A DNA stretch of 64,000 nt, from the NCBI RefSeq assembly GCF_023238205.1, contig NZ_CP096659.1, forward strand, positions 1,054,001-1,118,000. The letters run 5' to 3'. The notes under the pieces are model-generated. The model was not told the DNA's origin. It saw nothing but the letters and a program-made list of their open reading frames with translations, and searched no databases. Positions 1 through 8,876 of this stretch are shown here, in pieces. A program made the translations under genes and the position numbers. Position 1 is the first letter of the stretch, and each line of letters opens with the position of its first letter. The stretch comes from Halorussus limi. Lineage in GTDB: Archaea; Halobacteriota; Halobacteria; Halobacteriales; Haladaptataceae.

Positions 1-163
1 CGTCGGGGTCGAAGACAGGGAGGTCGTACTCGCGCACGTCCAGCAGTTCGGTGTCGGCACCGCGCTCGGCCGCCGCGTCGAGGGCGTGGGTCAGGGCGAT
101 GCGGGTGTAGCTTCCGTCGCGCATACTCCCGGAGAGCGCCACGACGACGGGGGTTCGAGTCAT
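1..163 (-). CDS. NADPH-dependent FMN reductase family protein (partial, N-terminal part)
   Basis: Reading the minus strand from an ATG at 163 gives 54 residues before the window edge. The start, TPVVVALSGSMRDGSYT, is the phosphate-binding loop of the flavodoxin-like NADPH-dependent FMN reductase family (SsuE/ArsH/chromate-reductase type), where the SGS-R-S/G-S stretch holds the FMN phosphate. A later LLDVREYDLPVFDPD segment matches the usual second strand of the fold. Members reduce FMN, quinones or metals with NAD(P)H in the cytoplasm. The C-terminal two thirds lie outside the window. It lies 83 bp upstream of the P450 start on the same strand, so the two could be expressed together, but an electron-donor role is only inference. 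Confidence 0.8.
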   Translation of the reverse strand, partial: MTRTPVVVALSGSMRDGSYTRIALTHALDAAAERGADTELLDVREYDLPVFDPD

Positions 164-246
164 CTTGGTCGGTGGTAGGGGTCTGAGAAGGAAAACAGTT
201 TCCGGAACCTCGTTTCTGTAAAAATTGTGAGAATACCGGTGGGCGC

Positions 247-1611
247 TCAGCGTCGCTCCGCTTTCGGCGTCGCTCGGGGCGCTCGGTCGTCGCGCTCGCG
301 GCGGCGGGTCGTCACCGGCACGTCGCCTTTCGGCTGAAGCGTGACCGCCGCCGAGAGGTCGAGGTCGCCGTACTCGCGCTCTATCGTCCACTCGTCGGCC
401 ATCGTCGCCAGCACGAGTTGGGCCTCGGTCATGGCGAACTGCTGGCCGATGCACCGGCGGGGACCGCCGCCGAACGGGAAGAACGCGTACTCCGGCCGGT
501 CTCGGCTCTCGCCGTCGAGCCATCGCGACGGCCGGAACGCCTCGGGGTCGTCCCAGAACCGGTCGTCGCGGTGGAGGACCCACGTCGGCAGGACGAGCAT
601 CGACCCCTCCGGGACCGCGTAGTCGCCGAACGTCACCTCCTCGGCGGGTTCGCGCCGAATCTCGTGGGCGGGCGGGTAGAGGCGCATCGCCTCCCTCACG
701 ACCGCCTCGGCGTACTCGAACTCGAACACGTCCTCGACGGTCGGGCGCTCGTCCACGACGGCGTCGACCTCCTCGCGGAGTCGGGCCTCGGCCTCGGGGT
801 TGCGCGACAGCAGGTCCCAGACGTAGGTCAGCGTGAGCGCGGAGGTCTCGTGGCCCGCGAACAGGAAGGTCAGCATCTCGTCGCGTATCTGGTCGTCGCC
901 CATCTCGGCGTCCGCGTCGAGCAGCATCGCCAGCAGGTCCTCGCGGTCGGTGTCGGCGCGGCGGCGCTCGTCGATGATGTCGTAGACCTGCGCGTCGAGG
1001 TGGTCGCGAGCGCGGTTCGCCCGCCGGAGGAAGGGCACGGGCGCCCAGTCGGGCGCGAGGAAGGTGACTGGCTGGTTCTGGGGCTTCATTGGTTCCTGCA
1101 TCGCCTCGACCGCGTCGTAGATGCCGCGGGCCGCCAAGTCGATATCCTCTCCGAACATCGATTCCACGAGGATTTCGAGCGTCGTGCGCATCATCTCGTC
1201 GCGGAGGTCCACCGTGCCGCCGTCGCGCCACCGACCGACGGTGTCCTCGGTCCGCGAGACCATGACGTCGGCGTAGTTCTTGATGTTGCTCATGAAGAAC
1301 GCGGGTCGGATGGCCTCGCGCTGGCGCTCCCAGCGGTCGCCCTCGCTGGTGAGGAGACCGTCGCCGACGATTTCGCGGAGTTCGTCCGTGCTACTGTCGT
1401 GCTTCGGGAACGTGTCGGTGTCCTCCAGCACGCGCTTGACGTCGGCGAGGTCGGTCAGCATGTAGGCGTCCCAGCCGATTATCTCGAAGTTGACCACTCT
1501 GCCGTACTCCTCGGCGCAACGCTCGCGGAAGTCGCAGGGGTCGCGCGCCCACTGGTGGGTGTTGCCGACGAACGGCAGGCCGCGCGGCCCCGGCGGAGTT
1601 CGTGTCGTCAT
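247..1611 (-). CDS. Cytochrome P450
   Basis: A 454-residue soluble P450 of full family length. Visible hallmarks are the I-helix oxygen-activation motif AGHETS (252-257), the K-helix ExxR as EAMR (307-310), and the heme-ligand loop FGGGPRRCIG with proximal Cys387. There is no N-terminal membrane anchor; the protein begins with the Pro/Gly-rich PPGPRGLPFVGN hinge common to class I and bacterial fatty-acid hydroxylating P450s. It should use molecular oxygen and electrons from a ferredoxin or flavoprotein to hydroxylate a hydrophobic substrate, which cannot be named from sequence. An FMN reductase lies behind it. The C-terminal 20 residues are a basic tail (RRRERDDRAPRATPKAERR) beyond the conserved fold. 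Confidence 0.95.
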   Translation of the reverse strand: MTTRTPPGPRGLPFVGNTHQWARDPCDFRERCAEEYGRVVNFEIIGWDAYMLTDLADVKRVLEDTDTFPKHDSSTDELREIVGDGLLTSEGDRWERQREAIRPAFFMSNIKNYADVMVSRTEDTVGRWRDGGTVDLRDEMMRTTLEILVESMFGEDIDLAARGIYDAVEAMQEPMKPQNQPVTFLAPDWAPVPFLRRANRARDHLDAQVYDIIDERRRADTDREDLLAMLLDADAEMGDDQIRDEMLTFLFAGHETSALTLTYVWDLLSRNPEAEARLREEVDAVVDERPTVEDVFEFEYAEAVVREAMRLYPPAHEIRREPAEEVTFGDYAVPEGSMLVLPTWVLHRDDRFWDDPEAFRPSRWLDGESRDRPEYAFFPFGGGPRRCIGQQFAMTEAQLVLATMADEWTIEREYGDLDLSAAVTLQPKGDVPVTTRRRERDDRAPRATPKAERR

Positions 1612-1694
1612 GTGCGAACGTAAGGGAGCGTGCGGCCTGACTCTGCTGCCGTGGATACGCGGCTTCTTTATCAGGGGCGACCGTAGCCGAACCC

Positions 1695-2354
1695 GTGCGA
1701 TACGCGCGAGTCCGAGTCACGCCGACCGAGGGAACGGGCGACCATCCGCTCGGCGCGCGCCTCGCCGAAGTCGAGGGGGTCGAGCGCGAACGAGTCCACC
1801 GCATCGAACTCCTCGACGACGGCACCGGCCTGTTGCTGGCCGAGGCGAGCGGCGACCGGGACCGGTACGAGCGAGTGCTCGCCGACAGCGAGTTCGTCCA
1901 CGACTACGCCGTCACCGGGGCCGAGGGCGACTGGTACGCCTACGTCCACTTCGAACCGAACGAGCGCGTCAGGGAGACGCTGGCCGCGTTCCGGGACTCG
2001 GAACTGATGGTCGAGATGCCGATCGAGGCCCTGCCCGACGGCGCGCGCGAGATTACCTTCGTCGGCGACGAGGACGCCTTCGCGGCCGCGATGCCGACCG
2101 ACACCGACCACTACGAGGTCGAACTGCTGGAGACCGGCGAGCGTCCGCCGCGGGCCGACGACCTCTTCGCCCGCCTCACCGAGCGCCAGCGGGAAGTGCT
2201 GGACGCCGCGGTCGGACTGGGCTACTACGAGAACCCCCGGCAGGCGACCCACGAGGACGTGGCCGACGAACTCGGCGTCTCGCCGGGCACCGCGGGCGAG
2301 CACCTCCGGAAGATAGAGTCGCGAGTGTTCGCGCAGTTCGCCCGCGAGCGGTGA
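1695..2354 (+). CDS. HTH-10 (bacterioopsin-activator type) transcriptional regulator
   Basis: A 219-residue protein. The C-terminal 60 residues contain LTERQREVLDAAVGLGYYENPR followed by THEDVADELGVSPGTAGEHLRKIE, the signature of the HTH-10 DNA-binding domain of haloarchaeal Bat-like regulators. The N-terminal 150 residues form the usual alpha/beta sensor-like domain of this family without recognisable ligand residues. The start is a GTG at 1695, because no in-frame ATG occurs before the conserved region. It stands divergent from the P450 gene with about 80 bp between them, so it may control that gene. That is inferred from position only. Confidence 0.9.
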   Translation: MRYARVRVTPTEGTGDHPLGARLAEVEGVERERVHRIELLDDGTGLLLAEASGDRDRYERVLADSEFVHDYAVTGAEGDWYAYVHFEPNERVRETLAAFRDSELMVEMPIEALPDGAREITFVGDEDAFAAAMPTDTDHYEVELLETGERPPRADDLFARLTERQREVLDAAVGLGYYENPRQATHEDVADELGVSPGTAGEHLRKIESRVFAQFARER

Positions 2355-2450
2355 GGCGGCGTCGCCGGGGCGCGAATCCGGGCGCTACGGGGTCGGCGTG
2401 CGACCGGCCCACGCGGTGGTTTTTTCGGCCGGGGTGGCGACGTTGGAGGT

Positions 2451-3851
2451 ATGGAGACGCCGATTTCGTTCGGAACCGACGGCTGGCGAGCGACGCTCGA
2501 CGAGTTCACCGCACCGCGCGTCCGGATGGTCGGGCAGGCGGTCGCCGACTACCTCCGGGAGGTCGAGGACCGCGACGGCGGCACGGTCGCGGTCGGCTAC
2601 GACGCCCGCGAGACCTCGCGCGGGTTCGCCGAGGAACTGTGCCGCGTGCTGGCGGCCAACGGGTTCGACGCGCTGATTCCGCCGCGGGACTGCCCGACGC
2701 CGCTGGCGGTCTGGACCATCGCGGACCGCGAGTTGGCGGGCGCGCTGGTGGTGTCGGCCTCCCACAACCCGCCGAACTACAACGGCGTGAAGTTCTTCCC
2801 CCACGACGCCGCGCCCGCCCTGCCGGACGTGACCGACGAAATCATGGCCCGCATCGCCGAACCCCGCGCGCTCCCCGACGACGAACAGGGGAGCGTCCGC
2901 GAGGAGGACCTGCTGGAACCCTACGCCGAACACGTGTTCGACGTGGTGGGCGTCGGTCCCGACGAGGACGGAAATCTGGACGACCTCGAAGTCGTCTACG
3001 ACGCGATGCACGGGTCGGGCCGCGGGTTCACCGACGAACTGCTCGAACGCGCCGGGGCGACCGTCCACCGGCGGCGCTGCGAGCGGGACCCCGAGTTCGG
3101 CGGCACGAATCCCGAACCCAGCGCCGAGAACCTGCAGGGGTTGGTCGAGGAGGTCCGCGAACGCGACGCCGACCTCGGCATCGCCAACGACGGCGACTCG
3201 GACCGCATCGCCGTCGTGACGCCCGACCGGGGCTTCCTCGACGAGAACCTCTTCTTCGCGGCGACGTACGACTACCTGCTCGAAAGCGACTCGGGACCGG
3301 CGGTCCGGACCGTCTCGACCACCTTCCTCGTGGACCGGGTCGCGGAGGCCCACGGCGAGGAGATAGTCGAGACCGCAGTCGGCTACAAGTGGGTCGCCGA
3401 GGCGATGGGCGAACACGACGCGCTCATCGGCGGCGAGGAGTCGGGCGGGTTCTCGATTCGAGGCCACGTCCGCGAGAAGGACGGCGTGCTGATGGCGCTG
3501 CTCGCCGGTGCGGTCGAGAGCGACCGCTCCTACGACGACCGGGTGGACGGCCTGCTCGACGAGTTCGGCGAGATTCACCAGAGCAAGGTCAGCGTGGACT
3601 GTCCCGACGACCGAAAACAGGACGTGCTGGCCGCCCTCGAAACCGAACTCCCCGAGGAGGTCGGCGGCGAGCGCGTCGAAGAGGTCAACGACACCGACGG
3701 GTTCAAGATTCTGCTCGAAGACGGGTCGTGGCTGCTGGTGCGGCCGAGCGGGACCGAACCCAAGATGCGAATCTACGCCGAGGCCGCGAGCGAGGACAGG
3801 GTGTCGGAACTGCTGGACGCCGGGCGCGAGTTGGTCGAGCCGTTGGTCTAA
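2451..3851 (+). CDS. Phosphohexomutase (phosphoglucomutase/phosphomannomutase/GlmM family)
   Basis: A 466-residue alpha-D-phosphohexomutase of standard four-domain length. All four signature loops are intact: the catalytic phosphoserine loop SASHNP (Ser104), the metal-binding DGDSDR, the sugar-specificity loop GGEESGG and the phosphate-binding RPSGTEPK near the C terminus. It interconverts hexose 1- and 6-phosphates through a bisphosphate intermediate. Which sugar (glucose, mannose or glucosamine) cannot be settled, because GEES-type loops occur in all three specificities. The cytoplasmic product would feed nucleotide-sugar synthesis for S-layer glycans or polysaccharide. Its stop overlaps the end of the convergent membrane-protein gene by 4 bp. 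Confidence 0.93.
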   Translation: METPISFGTDGWRATLDEFTAPRVRMVGQAVADYLREVEDRDGGTVAVGYDARETSRGFAEELCRVLAANGFDALIPPRDCPTPLAVWTIADRELAGALVVSASHNPPNYNGVKFFPHDAAPALPDVTDEIMARIAEPRALPDDEQGSVREEDLLEPYAEHVFDVVGVGPDEDGNLDDLEVVYDAMHGSGRGFTDELLERAGATVHRRRCERDPEFGGTNPEPSAENLQGLVEEVRERDADLGIANDGDSDRIAVVTPDRGFLDENLFFAATYDYLLESDSGPAVRTVSTTFLVDRVAEAHGEEIVETAVGYKWVAEAMGEHDALIGGEESGGFSIRGHVREKDGVLMALLAGAVESDRSYDDRVDGLLDEFGEIHQSKVSVDCPDDRKQDVLAALETELPEEVGGERVEEVNDTDGFKILLEDGSWLLVRPSGTEPKMRIYAEAASEDRVSELLDAGRELVEPLV

Positions 3852-4051
3852 GGTTCGCTCTCGCCGAGGTCCAGCATTCCGCCGGGGTTCGCGTAGTAGA
3901 CGTACGCCAGTCCGAGACCCAGAAGCACCGCGACCAGTCCGAGTACGTCGCTCGCGCCGACCGTGAACCCGTCGGCGAGCACGATGTAGGCCATCACGGC
4001 CGCGAACGCGGTCCAGATGACGGCGACTCGTCGGCGTCGTTGCTCGTCCAT
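3848..4051 (-). CDS. Small two-helix membrane protein
   Basis: A 67-residue protein starting at MDEQRRRR, an ATG at 4051. An upstream start at 4114 would add a Pro/Asn-rich stretch that looks non-coding. After the basic N terminus come two hydrophobic segments (about residues 9-29 and 35-52) and a short acidic tail ending DLGESEP. By the positive-inside rule the N terminus would be cytoplasmic. There is no recognisable domain; many haloarchaea carry such miniproteins. It is convergent with the mutase gene, overlapping it by 4 bp. Confidence 0.7.
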   Translation of the reverse strand: MDEQRRRRVAVIWTAFAAVMAYIVLADGFTVGASDVLGLVAVLLGLGLAYVYYANPGGMLDLGESEP

Positions 4052-4241
4052 GCACGGTGGAGGGGCGTCGGGGAAGTTGGGTCTGTTGGACTCGTCCGGC
4101 GCGGTTTGGCGCATCTGCCACGGTGTAGAGGCGTTTGGAACATCTCTAGATTTCTTTTACAATCACACATCATTGTCTGAGGCTTCGATACCGACCGCCG
4201 GACGTGACTGATAGCAGTCGGCGTCGCGTCTCCCCGGTCAG

Positions 4242-4727
4242 TCACGCCCCGTCGGCGTCGTAGCGCCCGCGGAGTCGGTCGGCGTCGCTCTCGCTCCGCG
4301 AAATCTCGAAGCCCAGCGAGTCGTAGAACGGCCGGACGCCGGGGTCGAACGCGGCGGTGAGTGGCGCGCGGCGCTCGGCCGCGGCGCGGACCAGCGCGGC
4401 CCCGACGCCCTGCCCGCGGCGGGCGCGCCGGACCGCCACGGCGTCGATGTGCGCGGCGTCGCCGGTCACGGTGGGCGCGGCCTCGTCGGTCGCGTCCGGC
4501 CCACCGTCGCCGTGCGGAACCAGCACGAGCGCGCCGATAATCGGCCCGTTCTCGCGGTCTCGCTCGTTAGCGACCAGCACGTCTCCGGCGTCGATTCGCG
4601 CTTCGAGGTCGTCGCGCACGTCGAGCATCGCGGCGTCGAGGACGCGCCGGACGCCGAGTCGGTCGTCCGCGGTGGCCTCGCGGACCGCGACGCGGTCCGG
4701 GCCGTCCGCGCCCCGGTCCCCGCTCAT
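4242..4727 (-). CDS. GNAT family N-acetyltransferase
   Basis: A 161-residue protein starting at MSGDRGADG (ATG at 4727), which overlaps the stop of the upstream SAMP2-redoxin gene as ATGA and implies coupled translation. The acetyl-CoA-binding motif A reads RRARRGQGVGAALVRAA, preceded by the beta strand DAAHIDAVAVR, and the C terminus carries FYDSLGFEISR, the usual GNAT end. The acceptor (protein amine, amino acid or small molecule) is not apparent. Coupling to a gene bearing a ubiquitin-like domain raises the possibility of a lysine-directed enzyme, which is speculation from context. Confidence 0.88.
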   Translation of the reverse strand: MSGDRGADGPDRVAVREATADDRLGVRRVLDAAMLDVRDDLEARIDAGDVLVANERDRENGPIIGALVLVPHGDGGPDATDEAAPTVTGDAAHIDAVAVRRARRGQGVGAALVRAAAERRAPLTAAFDPGVRPFYDSLGFEISRSESDADRLRGRYDADGA

Positions 4728-5533
4728 TCCCCGTCTGCGAGCATGCGGTCGACCATCGCCAGCACGTCGTCCACCGACGGCCTGTCGGCGGGCTTGTCGC
4801 CGCGGTGGACGGCGAACAGTCGCAGGTCGCCGCCGCGGCCGTCCAGAATCGCGGTCTCGGGAAGCCGACCCACGAGGTCGTGGAGACCGCCGAGTTTGCC
4901 CAGTCGCGTCGGCTGGCCGTACTGCTCGGCGACCGACTTGTCGGCGTCGGCGACCACCGGAAACGGCGAGTGGGTCTTTTTCTGCCACTTCTCGGCCTTC
5001 TCCCGCGACTCGGGCAGGACCGAGACGACCGCGGCGTCGCGCTCGCGGAACTCGCCGTACCGGTCGGCCACCTCCTGAACCTGCTGGCGGCAGTTCCGAC
5101 AGCGGTAATCGCGGTGGAACAGCAGGACGACGGCGGCGTTGTCGTCCGGCGGCGTCTTGCTGGCCGTCCGGCGTCGCCCGACGGTGTCGGGGTCGGCCGC
5201 GAGGTCGGACAGACGGAGCGGGTCGGGCCCCGCGCCGGCGTTGGGCAACTCGAAGTCGAGTTCCGAGACCCCGAGGTCCCGGCGCTCGCGGTCGAATTCG
5301 TGGACGAGTCCGGCCTCGACTTCTTCTCTGGGGCCGCTCCCGCCCTTGATGAGTCGAAGCACTTTCACGTGGTCGGTCTCGACGGGTTGGTCCTCGGGCA
5401 CCGGGCGGCCGTCCACCATCACCGAGACCTCGTGGGGGCTGAGGTCAACCTCGGCCAGCAGGTCGGCGTAAGTCGCGTCCTCGACTTCGAAGTCGTGGCT
5501 CCCCTCGCCGACGACTTCGACGGTCACGTTCAT
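4724..5533 (-). CDS. SAMP2-like ubiquitin-fold domain fused to a CxxC redoxin (AhpC/TSA-like)
   Basis: One uninterrupted 269-codon frame from ATG 5533 joins two domains. Residues 1-65 closely resemble the archaeal ubiquitin-like modifier SAMP2, starting MNVTVEVVGEG and ending VKVLRLIKGG, with the diglycine at 64-65 that is the conjugating end of free SAMP2. Instead of a stop, the frame runs through an acidic linker (SGPREEVEAGLVHEF) into a redoxin domain from about residue 90: FELPNAG, the strand VVLLFHRDY, a CxxC at Cys145/Cys148 and a thioredoxin-fold C terminus. I found no internal ATG, GTG or TTG near the junction that would start a separate redoxin, and the codons read cleanly through it. 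The redoxin lacks the PxxxTxxC of classical peroxiredoxins and resembles the haloarchaeal redoxin/BCP-like group. Confidence 0.85.
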   Translation of the reverse strand: MNVTVEVVGEGSHDFEVEDATYADLLAEVDLSPHEVSVMVDGRPVPEDQPVETDHVKVLRLIKGGSGPREEVEAGLVHEFDRERRDLGVSELDFELPNAGAGPDPLRLSDLAADPDTVGRRRTASKTPPDDNAAVVLLFHRDYRCRNCRQQVQEVADRYGEFRERDAAVVSVLPESREKAEKWQKKTHSPFPVVADADKSVAEQYGQPTRLGKLGGLHDLVGRLPETAILDGRGGDLRLFAVHRGDKPADRPSVDDVLAMVDRMLADGE

Positions 5534-5695
5534 GCTAGCGAGGTTCCGCGTCGCGAGTGGTAAGCGTGTCGGGAGTGGCGGAGAGCGTGCATCGCGTTCG
5601 CGGCGGTCCGAGAGTGCTTCGGGAGCGTCGATCGAATCCGGAGGGAGCGGCCGCTTTGCGAAAATCTATGGAATCCACGACGCTACGTTCGCACG

Positions 5696-6334
5696 ATGGA
5701 CGTACTTCTACTCGGCGCGAGCGGACGCATCGGTCGACGAACCGCAGACGAACTGCTGGAGCGCGGCCACGCCGTCACCGGCGTCTCCCGGAGCGGCACC
5801 GTCGAGGAGGTCGACCACCCCGCCTTCGCCGCCGTCGCTGGCGACGCAACCGACGCCGACGACGTGGCCAAGCTCGCAGCGGGCCACGACGCGGTCGTCT
5901 CGACGCTCGGCCCGTCGGGCGAGGAGGACCCCGCGGTCCTCACGGAGATGATGGAGGCGGTCATCGACGGACTGCGGCGCGCCTCGGTCGACCGACTCGT
6001 CTGGACCGGCGGCGCTGGCGGCCTCGAAGTGGCCCCGGACACGAAACTGGTCGAGACCGACGACTTCCCCGAGGAGTGGGAGTCGCTCGCGCGGGCCGCC
6101 ATCGACGCCTACGATGTCCTCCGGGAGGCCGACGACCTCGACTGGTCGTACGTCGCGCCCGCCGCCGTCATCGAACCCGGCGAGCGGACCGGCGAGTACC
6201 GCACCGCCGAGGGCGAACTCGTCGCCGACGAGGACGGCGACAGCTACATTTCGATGGAGGACTTCGCCATCGCGCTCGCCGACGAACTGGAGGAGGAGAA
6301 CGCGGTCCACACCTACCTCGGGACCGGCTACTGA
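5696..6334 (+). CDS. NAD(P)H-binding protein, atypical short-chain dehydrogenase/NmrA type
   Basis: A 212-residue single Rossmann domain. The N terminus VLLLGASGRIGRR (residues 3-15) is the GxxGxxG dinucleotide loop, followed by DATDADDVAKLAAGHDAVVSTLGP, the characteristic second half of YwnB/NmrA-like NAD(P)H-binding proteins. The WTGGAGGL stretch replaces the YxxxK active site of classical SDRs. It probably works as an atypical reductase or redox sensor in the cytoplasm; the substrate is unknown. It is divergent from the SAMP2-redoxin gene, with 162 bp between the two starts, and is transcribed alone. Confidence 0.88.
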   Translation: MDVLLLGASGRIGRRTADELLERGHAVTGVSRSGTVEEVDHPAFAAVAGDATDADDVAKLAAGHDAVVSTLGPSGEEDPAVLTEMMEAVIDGLRRASVDRLVWTGGAGGLEVAPDTKLVETDDFPEEWESLARAAIDAYDVLREADDLDWSYVAPAAVIEPGERTGEYRTAEGELVADEDGDSYISMEDFAIALADELEEENAVHTYLGTGY

Positions 6335-6417
6335 CCGGCGGCTTCCGACGCGCCCCGATTGCACTGCCGAGAACCCGCGGTCGGACGCGGAATCGTGCGG
6401 GGCGGCGACCCCGCGAG

Positions 6418-7476
6418 CTACACCGCCGTCTCGCGGTCGTACTCGTCCGCCCGGCGACTGCGCCGCTTCCGCAGGCCGCCCCAGACGCCCGCGGCCAACG
6501 CGCCGAGGCCGAGCAAGAGGACGACGAACTGGAGCAGGCCGCCGAGAATCGGGACGAAGCCGACCAGCGAGACCACCGCGAGACCGACCGCGAGCGCGAC
6601 CCACCTGCTGTCGCCGTCGGCGAGTCCGACCAGCCATCCGCCGAGCGCGAACGCGCCGTAGACGTATCCCAGCCACAGCGCGAAGCCGTAGAGCAGTATT
6701 CCGAGGAGACCGAGCGGAATCCCGACGAGCGAGATGAATAGCAGGACAAGCAGTACCGGAACCCCGACGAACAGCAGGAGACCGACTCCGGCCGACCGGA
6801 GCGGGTCCGCGGCGGCCCGGTCGGCGACGCCCGCGGAGAACCGCGGGAAGACCAACAGCGCAATCGCGCCGAGGACGAAGTTCGCGACGAACCCGTACAC
6901 CGCGCCGACCCAGTTCGGGAACAGCGGCCCGGTGAACCCGACCCCGAGGTCGAGGTCGGGTTCTCGGCGGACCTCGCCGTCGATTCGGGCGCCCGGCGCC
7001 CGGTCGAGGTCGCCGTCGTAGACGAAGTCGCCGCCCACGGCCGCGCTCGGGCCGAGTCTGATGGTTCCCGCACCGACCCGCGCGGTCCCGCCGATTTCGC
7101 CCTCGACCACGGCGTTGCCGGTGGCGGCCTCCAACTGACCGCCGATTCGACCGCCCTCGGCGAGGAGGAAGTTGCCGCCCGCGACGTTGGCGTCGCCGGT
7201 CACGGTGCCGTTGACCCGGACGTTCCCCGCGAAGGCGTCGAGGTCGCCGTTCACCCGCCCCTCCACGAACACGTTGCCCGCGAACGCGGTCACGTCGCCG
7301 TCGACCGTGCCCCGAACGACGACCGTCCCGCCGAACGCGGTCAGGTCCTCGGCGACCGTCTCGCCCTCCTCGACGACGACGGTGCCGCCGCTCCGGGTCT
7401 CGTCGGCCGCGACCGGCGCGGGCACCGCGGCGAGGACGACCAGCACCGCGAGGAGGAACGCGTATCGCTTGTCCAT
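6418..7476 (-). CDS. Secreted/membrane polymer-forming (bactofilin-like) beta-helix protein
   Basis: A 352-residue protein from ATG 7476. It opens with a Sec-type signal (MDKRYAFLLAVLVVLAAVPAPVAA). Residues 25-170 are short repeats such as GTVDGDVTAFAGNVFVEG, GRVNGDLDAFAGNVRVNG and GTVTGDANVAGGNFLLAE, the beta-helical rungs of the polymer-forming/bactofilin family. The last 160 residues contain four or five strongly hydrophobic segments ending in a basic, cytoplasm-like tail (RKRRSRRADEYDRET). The rungs should face the cell exterior. Relatives are common in haloarchaea and are thought to scaffold the envelope, but no function has been assigned here. It is divergent from rfcS. Confidence 0.85.
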   Translation of the reverse strand: MDKRYAFLLAVLVVLAAVPAPVAADETRSGGTVVVEEGETVAEDLTAFGGTVVVRGTVDGDVTAFAGNVFVEGRVNGDLDAFAGNVRVNGTVTGDANVAGGNFLLAEGGRIGGQLEAATGNAVVEGEIGGTARVGAGTIRLGPSAAVGGDFVYDGDLDRAPGARIDGEVRREPDLDLGVGFTGPLFPNWVGAVYGFVANFVLGAIALLVFPRFSAGVADRAAADPLRSAGVGLLLFVGVPVLLVLLFISLVGIPLGLLGILLYGFALWLGYVYGAFALGGWLVGLADGDSRWVALAVGLAVVSLVGFVPILGGLLQFVVLLLGLGALAAGVWGGLRKRRSRRADEYDRETAV

Positions 7477-7665
7477 GTCGAACCTGTCGGCGGGTCGGTG
7501 GATAGTAGTTTCGCGGTTATCGTCAAAACCGAAGGTTAAGCCCGCCCTACGGGCCGACGAGTCGGAATGTCGAGGAGACGGGGCCAAACGCTCCGGGGAA
7601 ATCGAGCGTCGGTCGGGGTCGGAGTCCGACGCCGGCGGGGGACGGCCGGCCGGAACCTCGGGGAG

Positions 7666-7671
7666 TTTAAG
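7666..7671 (+). promoter_or_regulatory. TATA-like box for rfcS
   Basis: TTTAAG lies 25 bases before the rfcS ATG at 7696, the spacing expected for a haloarchaeal leaderless transcript. Confidence 0.5.
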
Positions 7672-7695
7672 ACCGGGAAGCCCCACGTCTCTCTC

Positions 7696-8724
7696 ATGAG
7701 CGAGGTCGAGAGCGAGGCCGACGAGGTGGCCGAATCGGACGAGGCCGTCGAACCGGACGAGGCGGCCGAGGCCGGGCGCGACGAGATATGGATCGAGAAG
7801 TACCGGCCCGAGCGACTGGACGAGGTGGCGGGCCACGAGGACATCACCGAGCGCCTGAGCCGATACGTCGAGCGCGACGACCTGCCGAACCTGCTGTTCT
7901 CGGGACCGGCGGGCGTCGGCAAGACGACTTCGGCGGTCGCCATCGCCAAGGAACTCTACGGCGACGACTGGGAGAGCAACTTCCTCGAACTCAACGCCTC
8001 CGACCAGCGCGGCATCGACGTGGTCCGGGACCGCATCAAGAACTTCGCGCGGTCGTCGTTCGGCGGGTACAACTACCGCATCATCTTCCTCGACGAGGCC
8101 GACTCGCTGACCAGCGACGCCCAGTCGGCGCTCCGCCGGACGATGGAGCAGTTCTCGTCGAACACCCGGTTCATCCTCTCGTGTAACTACTCCAGTAAGA
8201 TTATCGACCCCATCCAGTCGCGGTGCGCGACGTTCCGGTTCGGCCCTATCTCTGACGAGGGCGTCACCGAGCAGATTCTGAAGGTCGCCGAGCAGGAGGG
8301 CATCGAGACCACCGAGGACGGCGTCGAAGCGCTGGTCTACGCCGCCGACGGCGACATGCGCAAGGCCATCAACGCGCTACAGGCCGCGGCCGTGATGGGC
8401 GAGGTCGTCGACGAGGAGGCCGTGTTCACTATCACCAGCACGGCCCGCCCCGAGGAGATAGAGGAGATGGTCACTCACGCCATCGAGGGCGACTTCAGCA
8501 AGTCGCGCTCGATTCTCGACGACCTCCTGACGAACAAGGGGATGGCGGGCGGCGACATCATCGACCAACTCCACCGGTCGGTCTGGGAGTTCGACCTGAG
8601 CGACGAGGCCACGGTCCGACTGATGGACCGCGTGGGCGAGGTCGATTACCGCATCACCGAGGGCGCGAACGAGCGCGTCCAGTTGGAGGCGCTGCTGGCG
8701 TCGCTGTCGCTCGAACAGAATTAG
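7696..8724 (+). CDS. rfcS: Replication factor C small subunit
   Basis: A 342-residue AAA+ clamp-loader subunit. After an acidic 28-residue haloarchaeal extension, the RFC box [17 protein letters not shown] is followed by Walker [11 protein letters not shown] (69-78), Walker B FLDEAD, sensor 1 SCNYSSKI and the SRC arginine-finger motif in QSRCATFRF. It loads the PCNA clamp on primed DNA with ATP. The start at 7696 is chosen because upstream in-frame codons are Arg/Gly rich and precede the TATA-like box. No intein is present, although archaeal RFC genes often carry one. Confidence 0.97.
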   Translation: MSEVESEADEVAESDEAVEPDEAAEAGRDEIWIEKYRPERLDEVAGHEDITERLSRYVERDDLPNLLFSGPAGVGKTTSAVAIAKELYGDDWESNFLELNASDQRGIDVVRDRIKNFARSSFGGYNYRIIFLDEADSLTSDAQSALRRTMEQFSSNTRFILSCNYSSKIIDPIQSRCATFRFGPISDEGVTEQILKVAEQEGIETTEDGVEALVYAADGDMRKAINALQAAAVMGEVVDEEAVFTITSTARPEEIEEMVTHAIEGDFSKSRSILDDLLTNKGMAGGDIIDQLHRSVWEFDLSDEATVRLMDRVGEVDYRITEGANERVQLEALLASLSLEQN

Positions 8725-8876
8725 AGCGGGACTGACGCCGACGCAATCGACCGTTTCTGACCGTTCGGCGCGAGCGACGCGCGTTGCTCCCGAGAAAGCC
8801 GGCGTTGTGAGGAAAAACGGTTCAAAACGGCCACCTCTCTTATACCTCAGACCGGTGTAGCCCCGAAGGAGTACAC

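Noticed and set aside
3848-4114. Upstream start at 4114 for the 67-residue membrane protein
   Set aside because: The extra 21 residues are Pro/Asn/Asp-rich and give no signal or helix; the ATG at 4051 leads straight into a basic anchor.
1490-4180. Long plus-strand open frame (about 900 codons) over the regulator and mutase genes
   Set aside because: It is very rich in Arg, Gly and Pro, has no family motif and runs out of frame with well-supported genes; typical of high-GC shadow frames.
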